A stretch of 64,000 bases of DNA, taken from assembly GCF_029869925.1 (NCBI RefSeq), contig NZ_CP118605.1, positions 3,562,001 through 3,626,000 of the forward strand. Direction: 5' to 3'. Positions within the stretch are counted from its first letter, which is position 1. Each line of letters opens with the position of its first letter. Position numbers and translations under genes: made by a program. The stretch is from Microbulbifer bruguierae. Its GTDB lineage: Bacteria > Pseudomonadota > Gammaproteobacteria > Pseudomonadales > Cellvibrionaceae. The notes beneath the pieces were generated by a model that saw only the letters and a program-made list of their open reading frames with translations, was not told the origin of the DNA and did not search any database. Of the stretch, positions 8,248 to 17,024 are shown in pieces.

Positions 8248-9959
8248 GCCGCATGGATAGAAACAGCTATGCACAGATGTTCGGCCCCACCACCGGCGAC
8301 CGCGTCCGGCTGGCGGATACCGAGCTCTGGCTGCAAGTGGAAAAGGACTTCACTCGTTACGGTGACGAAGTGAAGTTTGGCGGTGGCAAGGTGATCCGCG
8401 ACGGCATGGGCCAGAGCCAGCGTCCATCTGCCGAAACCCCGGACCTGGTGATCACCAACGCGCTGATTCTCGATCACTGGGGGGTGGTGAAAGCGGATGT
8501 GGGGGTGAAAGACGGGCGCATTGTCGGTATCGGCAAGGCGGGCAATCCGGATGTGCAGGAAGGGGTGGATATCGTCATCGGGCCAGGTACCGAAATCATT
8601 GCCGGCGAGGGTTCTATCCTCACTGCCGGGGCCATCGATGCGCATATTCATTTCATCTGTCCGCAACAGGTCGAAGAGGCGCTGATGTCCGGTGTCACCA
8701 CCATGATCGGTGGCGGCACCGGCCCGGCGACTGGCACCAACGCCACCACCTGTACCCCGGGGCCGTGGAATATTGGCAAGATGCTGCAGGCCACCGACAG
8801 CCTGCCAATGAATTTCGGGTTTCTCGGCAAAGGGAATGCCAGCCTGCCGGAGGCTCTTGAAGAGCAGCTGGAAGCGGGGGCCTGTGGCCTGAAGCTGCAT
8901 GAGGACTGGGGTACTACCCCCGCGGCCATCGATTGCTGCCTGACCGTTGCCGAAAAATACGATGTGCAGGTGGCGATTCACACGGACACCCTGAACGAGT
9001 CGGGCTTTGTGGACGATACTCTCGAAGCCTTCAAGGGCCGTGCCATTCACACCTATCACACCGAGGGCGCCGGCGGCGGTCACGCACCGGATATCATCAA
9101 GGCCTGTGCATCGTCCAACGTACTGCCGTCCTCCACCAACCCAACGCGGCCCTACACCGTCAATACCGTAGACGAGCATCTGGATATGCTGATGGTGTGT
9201 CACCATCTGGATACCAGTATTCCCGAAGATATTGCGTTTGCGGATTCCCGCATCCGCAAGGAAACCATTGCCGCGGAAGATATTTTTCACGACCTCGGCG
9301 CCTTCAGCATGATCGCGTCGGACTCCCAGGCCATGGGGCGGGTCGGTGAAGTAATTACCCGCACCTGGCAAACCGCACACAAAATGAAAGTGCAGCGCGG
9401 CAATCTTCCCGAAGACAGCAGTGGTGACGCCGCCGGTGCCGATAACTTCCGTGCTCGCCGCTACGTTGCCAAATACACCATCAACCCGGCCATTACCCAC
9501 GGTATTGCCCACGAAGTCGGTTCTGTGGAAGTGGGCAAGCTGGCAGATCTGGTGCTATGGAAACCGGCATTTTTTGGTATCAAGCCGTCCATGATTCTGA
9601 AAGGCGGCATGATCGCTGCCGCCCCCATGGGGGACCCCAACGCTTCTATTCCTACACCGCAGCCCGTGCACTACCGCCCCATGTTCGGCGCCCTTGGCCT
9701 GGCGGCGGCGAAAACTTCGCTGACCTTTGTTTCCCAGGCGGCGATGAACAACAAGGTGGCGGAAACCCTCGGCCTGCAGCGCCGCCTGGCGCCCTGTAAA
9801 AATACCCGCAGCATTACCAAAAAGGATATGTTGCTGAACGATTGGCAGCCGGACGTCACCGTGGACCCGCAGACCTATGAAGTGCGCGCCGACGGCAAAC
9901 TGCTTGCCTGCGAGCCCGCCGTAGAACTGCCACTGGCGCAGCGCTACTGTCTGTTCTGA
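8244..9959 (+). CDS. ureC: urease alpha (catalytic) subunit
   Basis: 571 residues from GTG 8244, with GGGAGG 9 bases upstream; ATG 8253 is the alternative. With the GTG start, the active-site residues fall at the classic Klebsiella numbering: His134 and His136 (DAHIHF), carbamylated Lys217 (GLKLHEDWG), His246, His272, flap Cys319-His320 (MVCHHLD) and Asp360. All nickel ligands are therefore present and the enzyme should be active. It is the catalytic core of the urea island and hydrolyses urea in the cytoplasm. Confidence 0.98.
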   Translation: MSRMDRNSYAQMFGPTTGDRVRLADTELWLQVEKDFTRYGDEVKFGGGKVIRDGMGQSQRPSAETPDLVITNALILDHWGVVKADVGVKDGRIVGIGKAGNPDVQEGVDIVIGPGTEIIAGEGSILTAGAIDAHIHFICPQQVEEALMSGVTTMIGGGTGPATGTNATTCTPGPWNIGKMLQATDSLPMNFGFLGKGNASLPEALEEQLEAGACGLKLHEDWGTTPAAIDCCLTVAEKYDVQVAIHTDTLNESGFVDDTLEAFKGRAIHTYHTEGAGGGHAPDIIKACASSNVLPSSTNPTRPYTVNTVDEHLDMLMVCHHLDTSIPEDIAFADSRIRKETIAAEDIFHDLGAFSMIASDSQAMGRVGEVITRTWQTAHKMKVQRGNLPEDSSGDAAGADNFRARRYVAKYTINPAITHGIAHEVGSVEVGKLADLVLWKPAFFGIKPSMILKGGMIAAAPMGDPNASIPTPQPVHYRPMFGALGLAAAKTSLTFVSQAAMNNKVAETLGLQRRLAPCKNTRSITKKDMLLNDWQPDVTVDPQTYEVRADGKLLACEPAVELPLAQRYCLF

Positions 9960-10003
9960 CCAGTTCTGACGATGGCGGTGCTGATAAATCGAAGGAGTAT
10001 CCT

Positions 10004-10564
10004 GTGACGCTGGAAATTTTCAAACGCCTTGGCGTGAATCCCGATATTCACGCGGACTTTTGCGTAACCCTAGACCACTTGCAGCGTGACAGAGGACGTC
10101 TGCGGGCCTTTGCCGAAGACGGCACTGAAGTGCGTATTTTTCTCGAACGGGGCAAGCCTCTGCAGGTGGGAGAAATACTGCAGAGTGAGTGCGGCAGGCA
10201 TGTGGTAGTCGCGGGAGCCAATGAGCCGGTGACCACCGCCCGCTGTGAAGACTGGACCACGTTCAGCCGCGCCTGCTACCACCTGGGCAACCGCCATGTG
10301 AAATTGCAGATTGCCAGTGAAGGCGGCGAACGCTGGCTGCGCATCACGCCCGACCACGTGCTGGAGGAAATGCTGCAACTGCTCGGCCTGACCCTGGAGA
10401 AAGAATTGGCGGTATTTGTTCCCGAGTCCGGTGCCTACAGCGGGGGGGGGGCACACTCTCATGGTCACGCTCATTCCCACGGCCACTCGCACAGTCATTC
10501 GAATAGTCATTCGCACACTCACAACCACGACCATGAAGAACCGCATGAGCATCACCACCACTGA
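10004..10564 (+). CDS. ureE: urease accessory protein UreE with His-rich tail
   Basis: 186 residues from GTG 10004, preceded by GAAGGAGTATCCT. The N-terminal domain and the nickel-binding domain (CYHLGNRHVKLQI, PDHVLEEML) match UreE, which carries nickel to the UreDFG complex. From about residue 148 the tail is almost all His alternating with Ser, Gly or Asn: 18 His in about 38 residues. A run of ten G (10442-10451) encodes the GGG just before the tail and could be prone to slippage. The last codons overlap the start of ureF in another frame. Confidence 0.95.
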   Translation: MTLEIFKRLGVNPDIHADFCVTLDHLQRDRGRLRAFAEDGTEVRIFLERGKPLQVGEILQSECGRHVVVAGANEPVTTARCEDWTTFSRACYHLGNRHVKLQIASEGGERWLRITPDHVLEEMLQLLGLTLEKELAVFVPESGAYSGGGAHSHGHAHSHGHSHSHSNSHSHTHNHDHEEPHEHHHH

Positions 10565-11219
10565 TGCCGCGCTGCTGCGGTTACTGCAGCTTTCCAGCGC
10601 CAGCCTGCCGGTGGGTGGTTATGCCTTTTCACAGGGGCTGGAGTACGCGGTGGATGCGGGCTGGATAAAAAACCTGGCGGACACCCGCGAGTGGTTGTCG
10701 CTGCAACTGATGGAATCCATTGCCCATGTGGATTGCCCACTGCTGCTGCGCTGCCACCGCGCCCTGCAGGCGGGTGATGAAGAGTCACTGCACTACTGGA
10801 ACCACTACACCCTGGCCTGTCGCGAAACCCGCGAACTGCGCCTCACTGACACTGCTACCGGCAGTGCGCTGATGCGATTGCTGACGCAGTTGCAGATTGA
10901 ACCGCCGCTGTTTGAAGGGGAGACCAGCTTCGTCGCCGCCTTCGCCTTTGCCGCCCACTACTGGCAACTGAGCGAACAAAGCGCGGCCCTCGGCCTCACC
11001 TGGTCCTGGTTGGAAAACCAGGTCGCCGCTGCCACCAAACTCGTGCCCCTGGGGCAAACCCAGGCCCAGCAGTTAATCGGTGAAATTCAACAACTGGTGC
11101 CTGTGGCTCTCACTCGGGCACAAGCACTGAACGACAACCAACTCGGCGCAGGCCTGCCCGCACTGGCCATTGCCAGCGCGCGTCATGAAACCCAGTACAG
11201 CCGCCTGTTCCGGTCATGA
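10533..11219 (+). CDS. ureF: urease accessory protein UreF
   Basis: 228 residues if the ATG at 10533 is used, 224 from the ATG at 10545 (MSITTTDAALLRLLQL). Both lie inside the His-tail coding part of ureE, so the overlap is 20-32 bases. The family motif LSSASLPVGGYAFSQGLE is present at the N terminus, and the protein is all-helical. UreF links UreD to the GTPase UreG during nickel insertion. A longer upstream frame exists but it reads through ureE and is not credible. Confidence 0.95.
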   Translation: MKNRMSITTTDAALLRLLQLSSASLPVGGYAFSQGLEYAVDAGWIKNLADTREWLSLQLMESIAHVDCPLLLRCHRALQAGDEESLHYWNHYTLACRETRELRLTDTATGSALMRLLTQLQIEPPLFEGETSFVAAFAFAAHYWQLSEQSAALGLTWSWLENQVAAATKLVPLGQTQAQQLIGEIQQLVPVALTRAQALNDNQLGAGLPALAIASARHETQYSRLFRS

Positions 11220-11267
11220 AAACCTTTCGGGAAAGATTCTCAAGCGTATTTTGGGGGATTAACCACA

Positions 11268-11909
11268 ATGAGCACTGCTAAAAAACAGACCTTGCGCGTC
11301 GGCGTCGGCGGCCCCGTTGGCTCCGGTAAAACCGCGCTGCTGCGGGAACTCTGCAGCGCCCTGCGCGACCACTACCACATAGCCGTGGTCACCAATGACA
11401 TCTACACCCAGGAAGACGCCCAGTTCCTGACCCGGCACGAGGCGCTGGAAGCGGACCGCATCCTTGGTGTAGAAACCGGAGGCTGTCCCCACACCGCCAT
11501 CCGCGAAGACGCCTCCATGAACCTCGCCGCCATCGACGAACTTATCGCCCGTCACGGCGAACTCGACATCGTTTTCGTCGAAAGCGGTGGCGACAACCTC
11601 AGCGCCACGTTCAGCCCGGAACTCTCCGACCTCACCCTCTACGTCATCGACGTCTCCGCCGGTGACAAAATCCCCAGAAAAGGCGGCCCCGGCATCACCC
11701 GTTCCGACCTGTTGATCATCAATAAAATTGACCTGGCCCCACTGGTCGGCGCGTCCCTGGAAGTCATGGACCGCGACGCAAAAAAAATGCGCGGAGAGCG
11801 GCCGTTTGTATTCAGCAATCTCAAAGTACAAAAAGGCCTGAAGGAAATCATTGAGTTCATCGTGCGCGAAGGCATGCTGGAACAAAAACAAATTCCGGCG
11901 TGTGCCTGA
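11268..11909 (+). CDS. ureG: urease accessory GTPase UreG
   Basis: 213 residues; the ATG at 11268 follows GGGGGATTAACCACA. The P-loop is [12 protein letters not shown] near residue 15. Nickel-site residues occur in the [17 protein letters not shown] segment (Cys-Pro-His), and the GTP-specificity motif is [10 protein letters not shown]. UreG drives nickel delivery by GTP hydrolysis. It ends the maturation gene set, and a small membrane protein gene follows 40 bp later. Confidence 0.97.
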   Translation: MSTAKKQTLRVGVGGPVGSGKTALLRELCSALRDHYHIAVVTNDIYTQEDAQFLTRHEALEADRILGVETGGCPHTAIREDASMNLAAIDELIARHGELDIVFVESGGDNLSATFSPELSDLTLYVIDVSAGDKIPRKGGPGITRSDLLIINKIDLAPLVGASLEVMDRDAKKMRGERPFVFSNLKVQKGLKEIIEFIVREGMLEQKQIPACA

Positions 11910-11949
11910 AGTGAAAAATCACAAAAGAAGTAGCAAGGGAAAATAGAAA

Positions 11950-12153
11950 ATGAAAAACCTGATACAGATTTTTTTCGCCATCCTGACAGTAACCTTCAGC
12001 CTTTTCTCTCAGGCCCACGAAGGTCACGCCCCTGTGGGTGTGGTGCATGAGCTGCACCACATGTTGTGGGTACTTATGGCACTTGCCGTAAGCGGTGCGA
12101 TTGTGTTTGTACTTAAACAGCGTTCAAAGTCCGAAGACAAGTCGAAGGACTAA
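11950..12153 (+). CDS. small His-rich membrane protein linked to the urease operon
   Basis: 67 residues; the ATG at 11950 follows AAGGGAAAATAGAAA. It has a signal-like N-terminal segment ending near SQA (residue 22), then HEGHAPVGVVHELHHM with five His in 16 residues. One membrane helix (MLWVLMALAVSGAIVFVLK) and a charged tail (QRSKSEDKSKD) follow. The AHEGH start recalls the His-rich beginning of mature HupE/UreJ nickel permeases, but the rest of that permease is missing. I do not recognise a named family. Position and His content suggest a role in periplasmic metal handling for urease; this is inference. Confidence 0.7.
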   Translation: MKNLIQIFFAILTVTFSLFSQAHEGHAPVGVVHELHHMLWVLMALAVSGAIVFVLKQRSKSEDKSKD

Positions 12154-12183
12154 AAGCTACGAAGTGCATACGTTGATGTAAAC

Positions 12184-12337
12184 GCAAAGCACCGGGTGCG
12201 GATTTTCAGGAGCGTCGCAAATAGGGCCGAAGGCGCCGCGCTGAAGCGGCTGGGTACTTTGCGCCGCAGCGCCCAGGGATGGATTGAAGGGGGGGGGCAC
12301 CTAGCTCGGTCCTGAAAATCCGTACCCGGTGCTTTGC
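12184..12337. repeat. nested inverted-repeat element E2
   Basis: The outer arms, 12184-12211 and 12310-12337, are 28-bp inverted copies with one mismatch (G-U on the plus strand). Inside is a GC-rich core with GGCGCCGCG...CGCCGCAGCGCC and a GCCCAGGGATGGATTGAAG block, which on the opposite strand matches the core of E1 at 5630. It lies between the small urease-linked gene and the convergent response-regulator gene. Confidence 0.8.
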
Positions 12338-12375
12338 CGCCCCTAGTCGAAATTCCGAAGCTAGGAACCTAAAGA

Positions 12376-13326
12376 TCACGATTCCGGATTCAAAGCCCGT
12401 ATCGCAATCCCCGCTGCGGCCGTTCGATTCTCCACCCCTAACTTGGAAAAAACCCCCTCGAGATGTTTGTTCACCGTTCGCGGGCTGACATCGAGAATCT
12501 CCCCGATTTCCCGGTTCGTCTTGCCATTGGCAATCCAGAACAACACCTCCGACTCACGCCGGGTCAGCGACAGCTTGTCCCGTAAAATGTCCTCACCGGC
12601 CGGCCCACCATCGTCCACCAGCCGCAACAAAACCCTGCCCCCATCGCGGCGCTCGATAAACACCACCGCCAATGGCTTGTGAAACGCCTCGAGTTTCAGC
12701 CGGTTCCCCGCCCCGGGTTCTCGCGACAACCACAACTGCAACTCGGAGCTCAGCCGCGCCTGTCCCCCGCCCTCCAGCGCCCCCGCACTGCTCAACAATG
12801 CATAGGTCTGCGGTGTTGCCCAATGCATGCGTCCGGCAATATCCACGGTAAACAGAAACTGTCCGGTTGAATCCAGAGCCTGGTGCGCACTGCTGGTCAA
12901 CCGCGCATTGTTCAGGTGAACCCGCATACGCGCCAGCAATTCATCTGGCTGAATCGGCTTGGTCAGATAATCCACCCCGCCACTCTCCAGACCGCGCACA
13001 ATATTCGCCGACTCCGTCAATCCCGTCATAAAAATGACCGGGATCGACGCCAGCTCAGGATCCGCCTTCAACAGTCGGCAGGTATCAAAACCATCCAGCC
13101 CCGGCATTACCGCATCCAGCAGAATCATGTCCGGGCGCAGACGACGGGCAATATTCAGTGCCTGGCTTCCATCCAGCGCCACCAGTACGTCGACTCCCGC
13201 CTGCTCCAGCGTATCGTTGATCAAGCTCAGGGTATCCGGCGAGTCATCCACCACCAGCACAATATCGCCGGTATGGTTACCCGCGACCTTTTCAAGGGGG
13301 CGCTCGGTTTCGTCGCAGATATTCAT
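12376..13326 (-). CDS. LuxR/NarL-type response regulator, partner of the permease-kinase
   Basis: 316 residues from ATG 13326, with AAGGAAA upstream. The start overlaps the kinase stop by one base (TGATG), so translation is coupled. Residues 22-140 are a receiver domain: DD at 27-28, phospho-acceptor Asp71 in LLDAVMPG, and Lys123 in TKP. A central part of about 100 residues (about 145-245) is PAS-like in feel but not clearly identified. The C terminus is a LuxR helix-turn-helix (LTRRESEVLFWIANGKTNREIGEILDVSPRTVNKHL). It is the probable transcription factor for the flanking urease and urea-uptake operons. Confidence 0.9.
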   Translation of the reverse strand: MNICDETERPLEKVAGNHTGDIVLVVDDSPDTLSLINDTLEQAGVDVLVALDGSQALNIARRLRPDMILLDAVMPGLDGFDTCRLLKADPELASIPVIFMTGLTESANIVRGLESGGVDYLTKPIQPDELLARMRVHLNNARLTSSAHQALDSTGQFLFTVDIAGRMHWATPQTYALLSSAGALEGGGQARLSSELQLWLSREPGAGNRLKLEAFHKPLAVVFIERRDGGRVLLRLVDDGGPAGEDILRDKLSLTRRESEVLFWIANGKTNREIGEILDVSPRTVNKHLEGVFSKLGVENRTAAAGIAIRALNPES

Positions 13327-16300
13327 CAACTTTCCTTGAATTCGAGTGCTTCGCTTAATTGCTCAAAGCGCATGGTGTCCGCCATCTGGCGAAACTTTTC
13401 AATCTGGTGGGGCGACAGCGCGCTGTCCTGCGTTATCCGATCCAGGGTCTTGTGTACCCCGCTGCGGTATCCGATACGCGCATAGGCCTGTAGTTCTGCC
13501 AGCAGGGGATGATCTGGCAGCGCTTGATGCTGCTCGTGATTGCTCGCGGTCACAATGGCCGGGCTGGTGTCATCGGCACTGTCCGCGTAGTGCCATTGCA
13601 GATCCAGTAACCGGGCCATGGTATCGAACAGCTTCTGGTTTACCAGGGGTTTAACCAGATAGGCATCGTGCGGTGCAGAGGGAGCGTCCCCGGGCTTCAG
13701 GTGGCGCTCCTGCGCATCCGCAGACAGCATGATGATGGGTGCGGAAATGCCCTGGTTGCGCAGTTTGTGGGCCAGTTCCAGTCCGTCAATCCCCGGCATG
13801 GTGACGTCCAGTAAAAACAGATCCGGCTGCTGGATATTGATCAGCGCCAGACAATCCTCACCGTTCTGGGCCTCCATCAGGGAAAAGCCGAGCGGGGTTA
13901 ACAAGTCGCCAATCAGACCGCGGTGAATGGGTTCATCGTCCACCACTATGACACTTTGCCGGGCGCCCCGGTACCCGATGATGCGTCGGCTGGGCGCCTC
14001 ATGGCGGTGTTCCGAGTCCACCCAGGACAGCAGCAGGGAAACCGTAAAGCGACTGCCTTTGCCCTGTTCGCTTTCGAACCGCAGTTCGCCCCCCATAATT
14101 TCCGTGAGCAGATAGGCGATAGTAAGTCCGAGGCCGGTTCCGGTAACGGTGGGGGTATCGCCGTTGCGCACGCGCTCGAAGGGTTTGAGAATACGCGCCT
14201 GATCCTCCGGGTGTATGCCCACACCGGTGTCAGCGATGGTGAATTCCGCCACCTGGTTGCGGTAGCGGACATGGAATTCCACGCGGCCCCTGCGGGTGTA
14301 CTTGATGGCGTTGGACAGCAGGTTGATCAGAATCTGACGCAGTCGTTTTTCGTCGGCAACCACCGTGGAGGGGAGAGGGTTGTGAATATGGCACAGGAAC
14401 TGGATCCCCTTGCCTTCCGCCTGAGGGCGGAACATATCCACCATTTGCTCCAGCAGCTCTGGCAGGCGCACATGATTGCGGTAAATATCCAGCCGCCCGG
14501 CCTCAATTTTGGAAATATCCAGCAAGCCTTCAATCAGGTCCGTCAGATACTCACCACTGCGCTTGATAATGCGCAGGCCGTTGCGATGTTTTTCCGGAAT
14601 ATCCTGCTGCTGATTCAGCAGCTGGGCGTAACCGAGAATGGACTGCAGCGGTGTGCGGAGTTCGTGACTGATACCGGACAGGTAGCGACTCTTGGCGCTG
14701 TTCGCACTTTCCGCCTGCTCCTTGGCCTGCTGCAGGGCGCGGTCAGTTTCTTTGTGGGCCTCGATCTCGTTCAGCAGCAATCGCGTTTGCCGGTTCGATT
14801 CCGTCTGTGCTACCTCACGGCTGTCGTGAGTAAGCAGAAACAGCCAGCACAACACCCCGGCAATCAACACCTGTAATACAAATAGCGTCCACAGTGCCTG
14901 CCGCAGTGTGTCCGCTTCGGCGGCGGTCGCCGGGGACAACTGTCCGTAAATCAGAGACAGCATTCCCGCGAGACAAAGGCTGGCTCCGAGCAGCAATAGG
15001 GCGAAACGCCCGAGACGCGAGCTTACCCCGTTCACCACCTGTTCCGGCACGAGTATTTTCAGCAGGGCGACAAACTGATGCGAAAAGCGCGCGTCCGGTT
15101 TGCAGGCGTCCAGGCAGCGGGAGTCCAGCGAGCAACACAGTGAACAGATAGGGCCCTGATACGCGGGGCAATGGCTCATATCTGCGGGTTCAAAATCGTT
15201 TTCGCAGATACAGCAGGTCTGGGCGCGCAGAATGGGGGCGGTGGTCGACTGCGCACTGTCATCGAGTGAGTCCCGGTGGCGGGCGAGATAAAACTTTCCG
15301 CCGGTAATCACACCCATCAGCGGTACCATCACAAAGCAGATGCCGAGACTGATAAAACTGGCAAAGTTTTTCGCTCCGTCCCCAAACTGCCCCAGATAAC
15401 ACAGAATGCCGATCAGCGACGCCAGCAGCATCGATCCGACACCCACCGGGTTGAAGTCGTACAGGTGCGAACGTTTGAATTCGACATAGGAAGGGCTGAT
15501 ACCCAGCGGCTTGTTGATCATCAGGTCTGCCGCCAGGCATCCCAGCCAGCTGATCGCCACCAGCGAAAATATCCCCAATACGCCTTCCAGCGCGCGGTAA
15601 ATTCCCAGCTCCATCAGAATCAGTGCAATGCTCACATTGAATACCAGCCATACAACCCGCCCGGGATGGCTGCGGGTCAGGCGGGAGAAGAAATTCGACC
15701 AGGCAATCGAACCGGCATAGGCATTGGTGACGTTGATCTTCATCTGCGAGATCACCACCATCACCCCGGCCATAATCAATGCCATGGTGGGGGAGTGGGT
15801 GAGGTAATTGAATACCATCTGGTACATATACACCGGGTCCGCGGCCTGCTCAGTGGAAGCGCCGTCGGTAATTGCCAGGTAGGCGAGGAAGGAGCCGAAC
15901 AGCATCTTGATCACCCCGATCAGAATCCAGCCCGGCCCTGCCAGGGTCAGCCAGAACCACCAGCGTGCGCGGTTTTCCCGGGTCTTTTCCGGCATAAAGC
16001 GCAGGTAGTCCACCTGTTCTCCAATCTGCGCCACCATGGCAAAAAACACCGCACTGGCAGCGCCAAACAGCATCCAGTTGAAGCTGCCACTGTTGGGGCT
16101 GTGCGCCGGTGCGAACTGTGTCCAGTCTTCCACTCGCGAAATCTCGAACCAGGCGGCAATCCCCAGAGCCAGGCATTGCAGCAGCAACCACAGGGGCTGG
16201 GTGCCGATCTGGAAGCGGCTCACGGCATGAATGCCATGGGTAACGATGGGAATCACCGCGACTGCGCACAGGATATAGCCCACGGCAGGCGGAATACCCA

Positions 16301-16781
16301 GCAGCGCGTGCAGGGCGGAGGTGAGGATCGCGGCTTCGATGGCAAAAAAGATAAAGGTAAACGAGGCGTAGATCAGGGAGGTGATGGTGGAGCCGAGATA
16401 CCCGAAGCCGGCACCGCGGGTAAGAAGATCGATATCCAGTCCGTGCTTGGCCGCGTAGTAGGTGATGGGGAAGCCGGTGATAAAGATAACGGCAGCCACC
16501 GCAAGCATGGCGGCGACGGTATTGATAAACCCGTAATTCAGGGTGACGGCGGCAGCGATGGCTTCCAGGGCGAGAAACGCGGTGGCGCCGAGGGCGGTTT
16601 TGGCCACCTGTTCGATGGTAAAACGACGCCCGCGCACGGCGGTGAATCGCAGTGCGAAATCTTCGAGTGTCTCGTCTCCCACCCACTTGTTGTAGGTCCG
16701 TCGTACGCGGAATACCTGTTGTGCGGGGCGCATGGCCTGTTGTTCGTTGTCGTTATTGTTGCCCGTAAATAGTTCAACCAC
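13326..16781 (-). CDS. NCS1-type permease fused to hybrid histidine kinase
   Basis: 1151 residues from GTG 16781; ATG 16733 (MRPAQQVF) is a possible later start. Residues 50-500 hold about 12 membrane segments like NCS1 purine/hydantoin symporters (DFALRFTAVRGRRFT, FPITYYAAKHGLDIDLLTRGAGFG, KINVTNAYAGSIAW). Residues 523-560 carry nine Cys (523, 524, 526, 538, 546, 549, 550, 556, 560), a likely metal site. Two more helices follow, then the kinase: His706 in SHELRTPLQS, N box LINLLSNAIKYT, and G boxes DTGVGI and GTGLGL. The receiver domain has Asp992 (LLDVTMPG), and a helical tail of about 70 residues follows. Transport would be replaced by, or joined to, sensing. Flanked by urease and urea uptake genes, its ligand may be urea or a related compound. 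Confidence 0.93.
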   Translation of the reverse strand: MVELFTGNNNDNEQQAMRPAQQVFRVRRTYNKWVGDETLEDFALRFTAVRGRRFTIEQVAKTALGATAFLALEAIAAAVTLNYGFINTVAAMLAVAAVIFITGFPITYYAAKHGLDIDLLTRGAGFGYLGSTITSLIYASFTFIFFAIEAAILTSALHALLGIPPAVGYILCAVAVIPIVTHGIHAVSRFQIGTQPLWLLLQCLALGIAAWFEISRVEDWTQFAPAHSPNSGSFNWMLFGAASAVFFAMVAQIGEQVDYLRFMPEKTRENRARWWFWLTLAGPGWILIGVIKMLFGSFLAYLAITDGASTEQAADPVYMYQMVFNYLTHSPTMALIMAGVMVVISQMKINVTNAYAGSIAWSNFFSRLTRSHPGRVVWLVFNVSIALILMELGIYRALEGVLGIFSLVAISWLGCLAADLMINKPLGISPSYVEFKRSHLYDFNPVGVGSMLLASLIGILCYLGQFGDGAKNFASFISLGICFVMVPLMGVITGGKFYLARHRDSLDDSAQSTTAPILRAQTCCICENDFEPADMSHCPAYQGPICSLCCSLDSRCLDACKPDARFSHQFVALLKILVPEQVVNGVSSRLGRFALLLLGASLCLAGMLSLIYGQLSPATAAEADTLRQALWTLFVLQVLIAGVLCWLFLLTHDSREVAQTESNRQTRLLLNEIEAHKETDRALQQAKEQAESANSAKSRYLSGISHELRTPLQSILGYAQLLNQQQDIPEKHRNGLRIIKRSGEYLTDLIEGLLDISKIEAGRLDIYRNHVRLPELLEQMVDMFRPQAEGKGIQFLCHIHNPLPSTVVADEKRLRQILINLLSNAIKYTRRGRVEFHVRYRNQVAEFTIADTGVGIHPEDQARILKPFERVRNGDTPTVTGTGLGLTIAYLLTEIMGGELRFESEQGKGSRFTVSLLLSWVDSEHRHEAPSRRIIGYRGARQSVIVVDDEPIHRGLIGDLLTPLGFSLMEAQNGEDCLALINIQQPDLFLLDVTMPGIDGLELAHKLRNQGISAPIIMLSADAQERHLKPGDAPSAPHDAYLVKPLVNQKLFDTMARLLDLQWHYADSADDTSPAIVTASNHEQHQALPDHPLLAELQAYARIGYRSGVHKTLDRITQDSALSPHQIEKFRQMADTMRFEQLSEALEFKES

Positions 16782-16895
16782 CGGGTGCTGCCTACTACCT
16801 GTTGTTTTTCTTCAATGTGCTGCGTGTAACAAGAATACCGGATTCCGCACTGTTTCTTAGCTCTTTAGTGTATTTACTTGTGCGAGCCGGGAAAC

Positions 16896-16907
16896 CGTCA
16901 AATGACG
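16896..16907. promoter_or_regulatory. CGTCAAATGACG dyad in the kinase/porin-urt divergent promoter
   Basis: An identical copy of the 12-mer dyad found upstream of ureD. It lies 115 bp before the kinase start and 118 bp before the porin start, almost midway, as expected for an operator serving both directions. Confidence 0.55.
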
Positions 16908-17024
16908 TAGTACCCGGCCCCAATACGCGTATGGCACCTCTGTCACCCACTCCGAATAATCGATAGCACCAAAACAACTCAAAACTGCCAAGTGCGGCTA
17001 ACGATTCGAACAGAGGGGATAAAC

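Noticed and set aside
8148..9512. Long open frame antisense to ureC (454 codons)
   Set aside because: It is a mirror of the strongly conserved ureC coding frame at high GC; it has no family resemblance and no ribosome site.
16932..16950. Possible sigma-54 promoter (TGGCAC) before the porin gene
   Set aside because: The -12 half (TTGC at the right distance) is absent, and the regulator is LuxR-type and not an enhancer-binding AAA protein.
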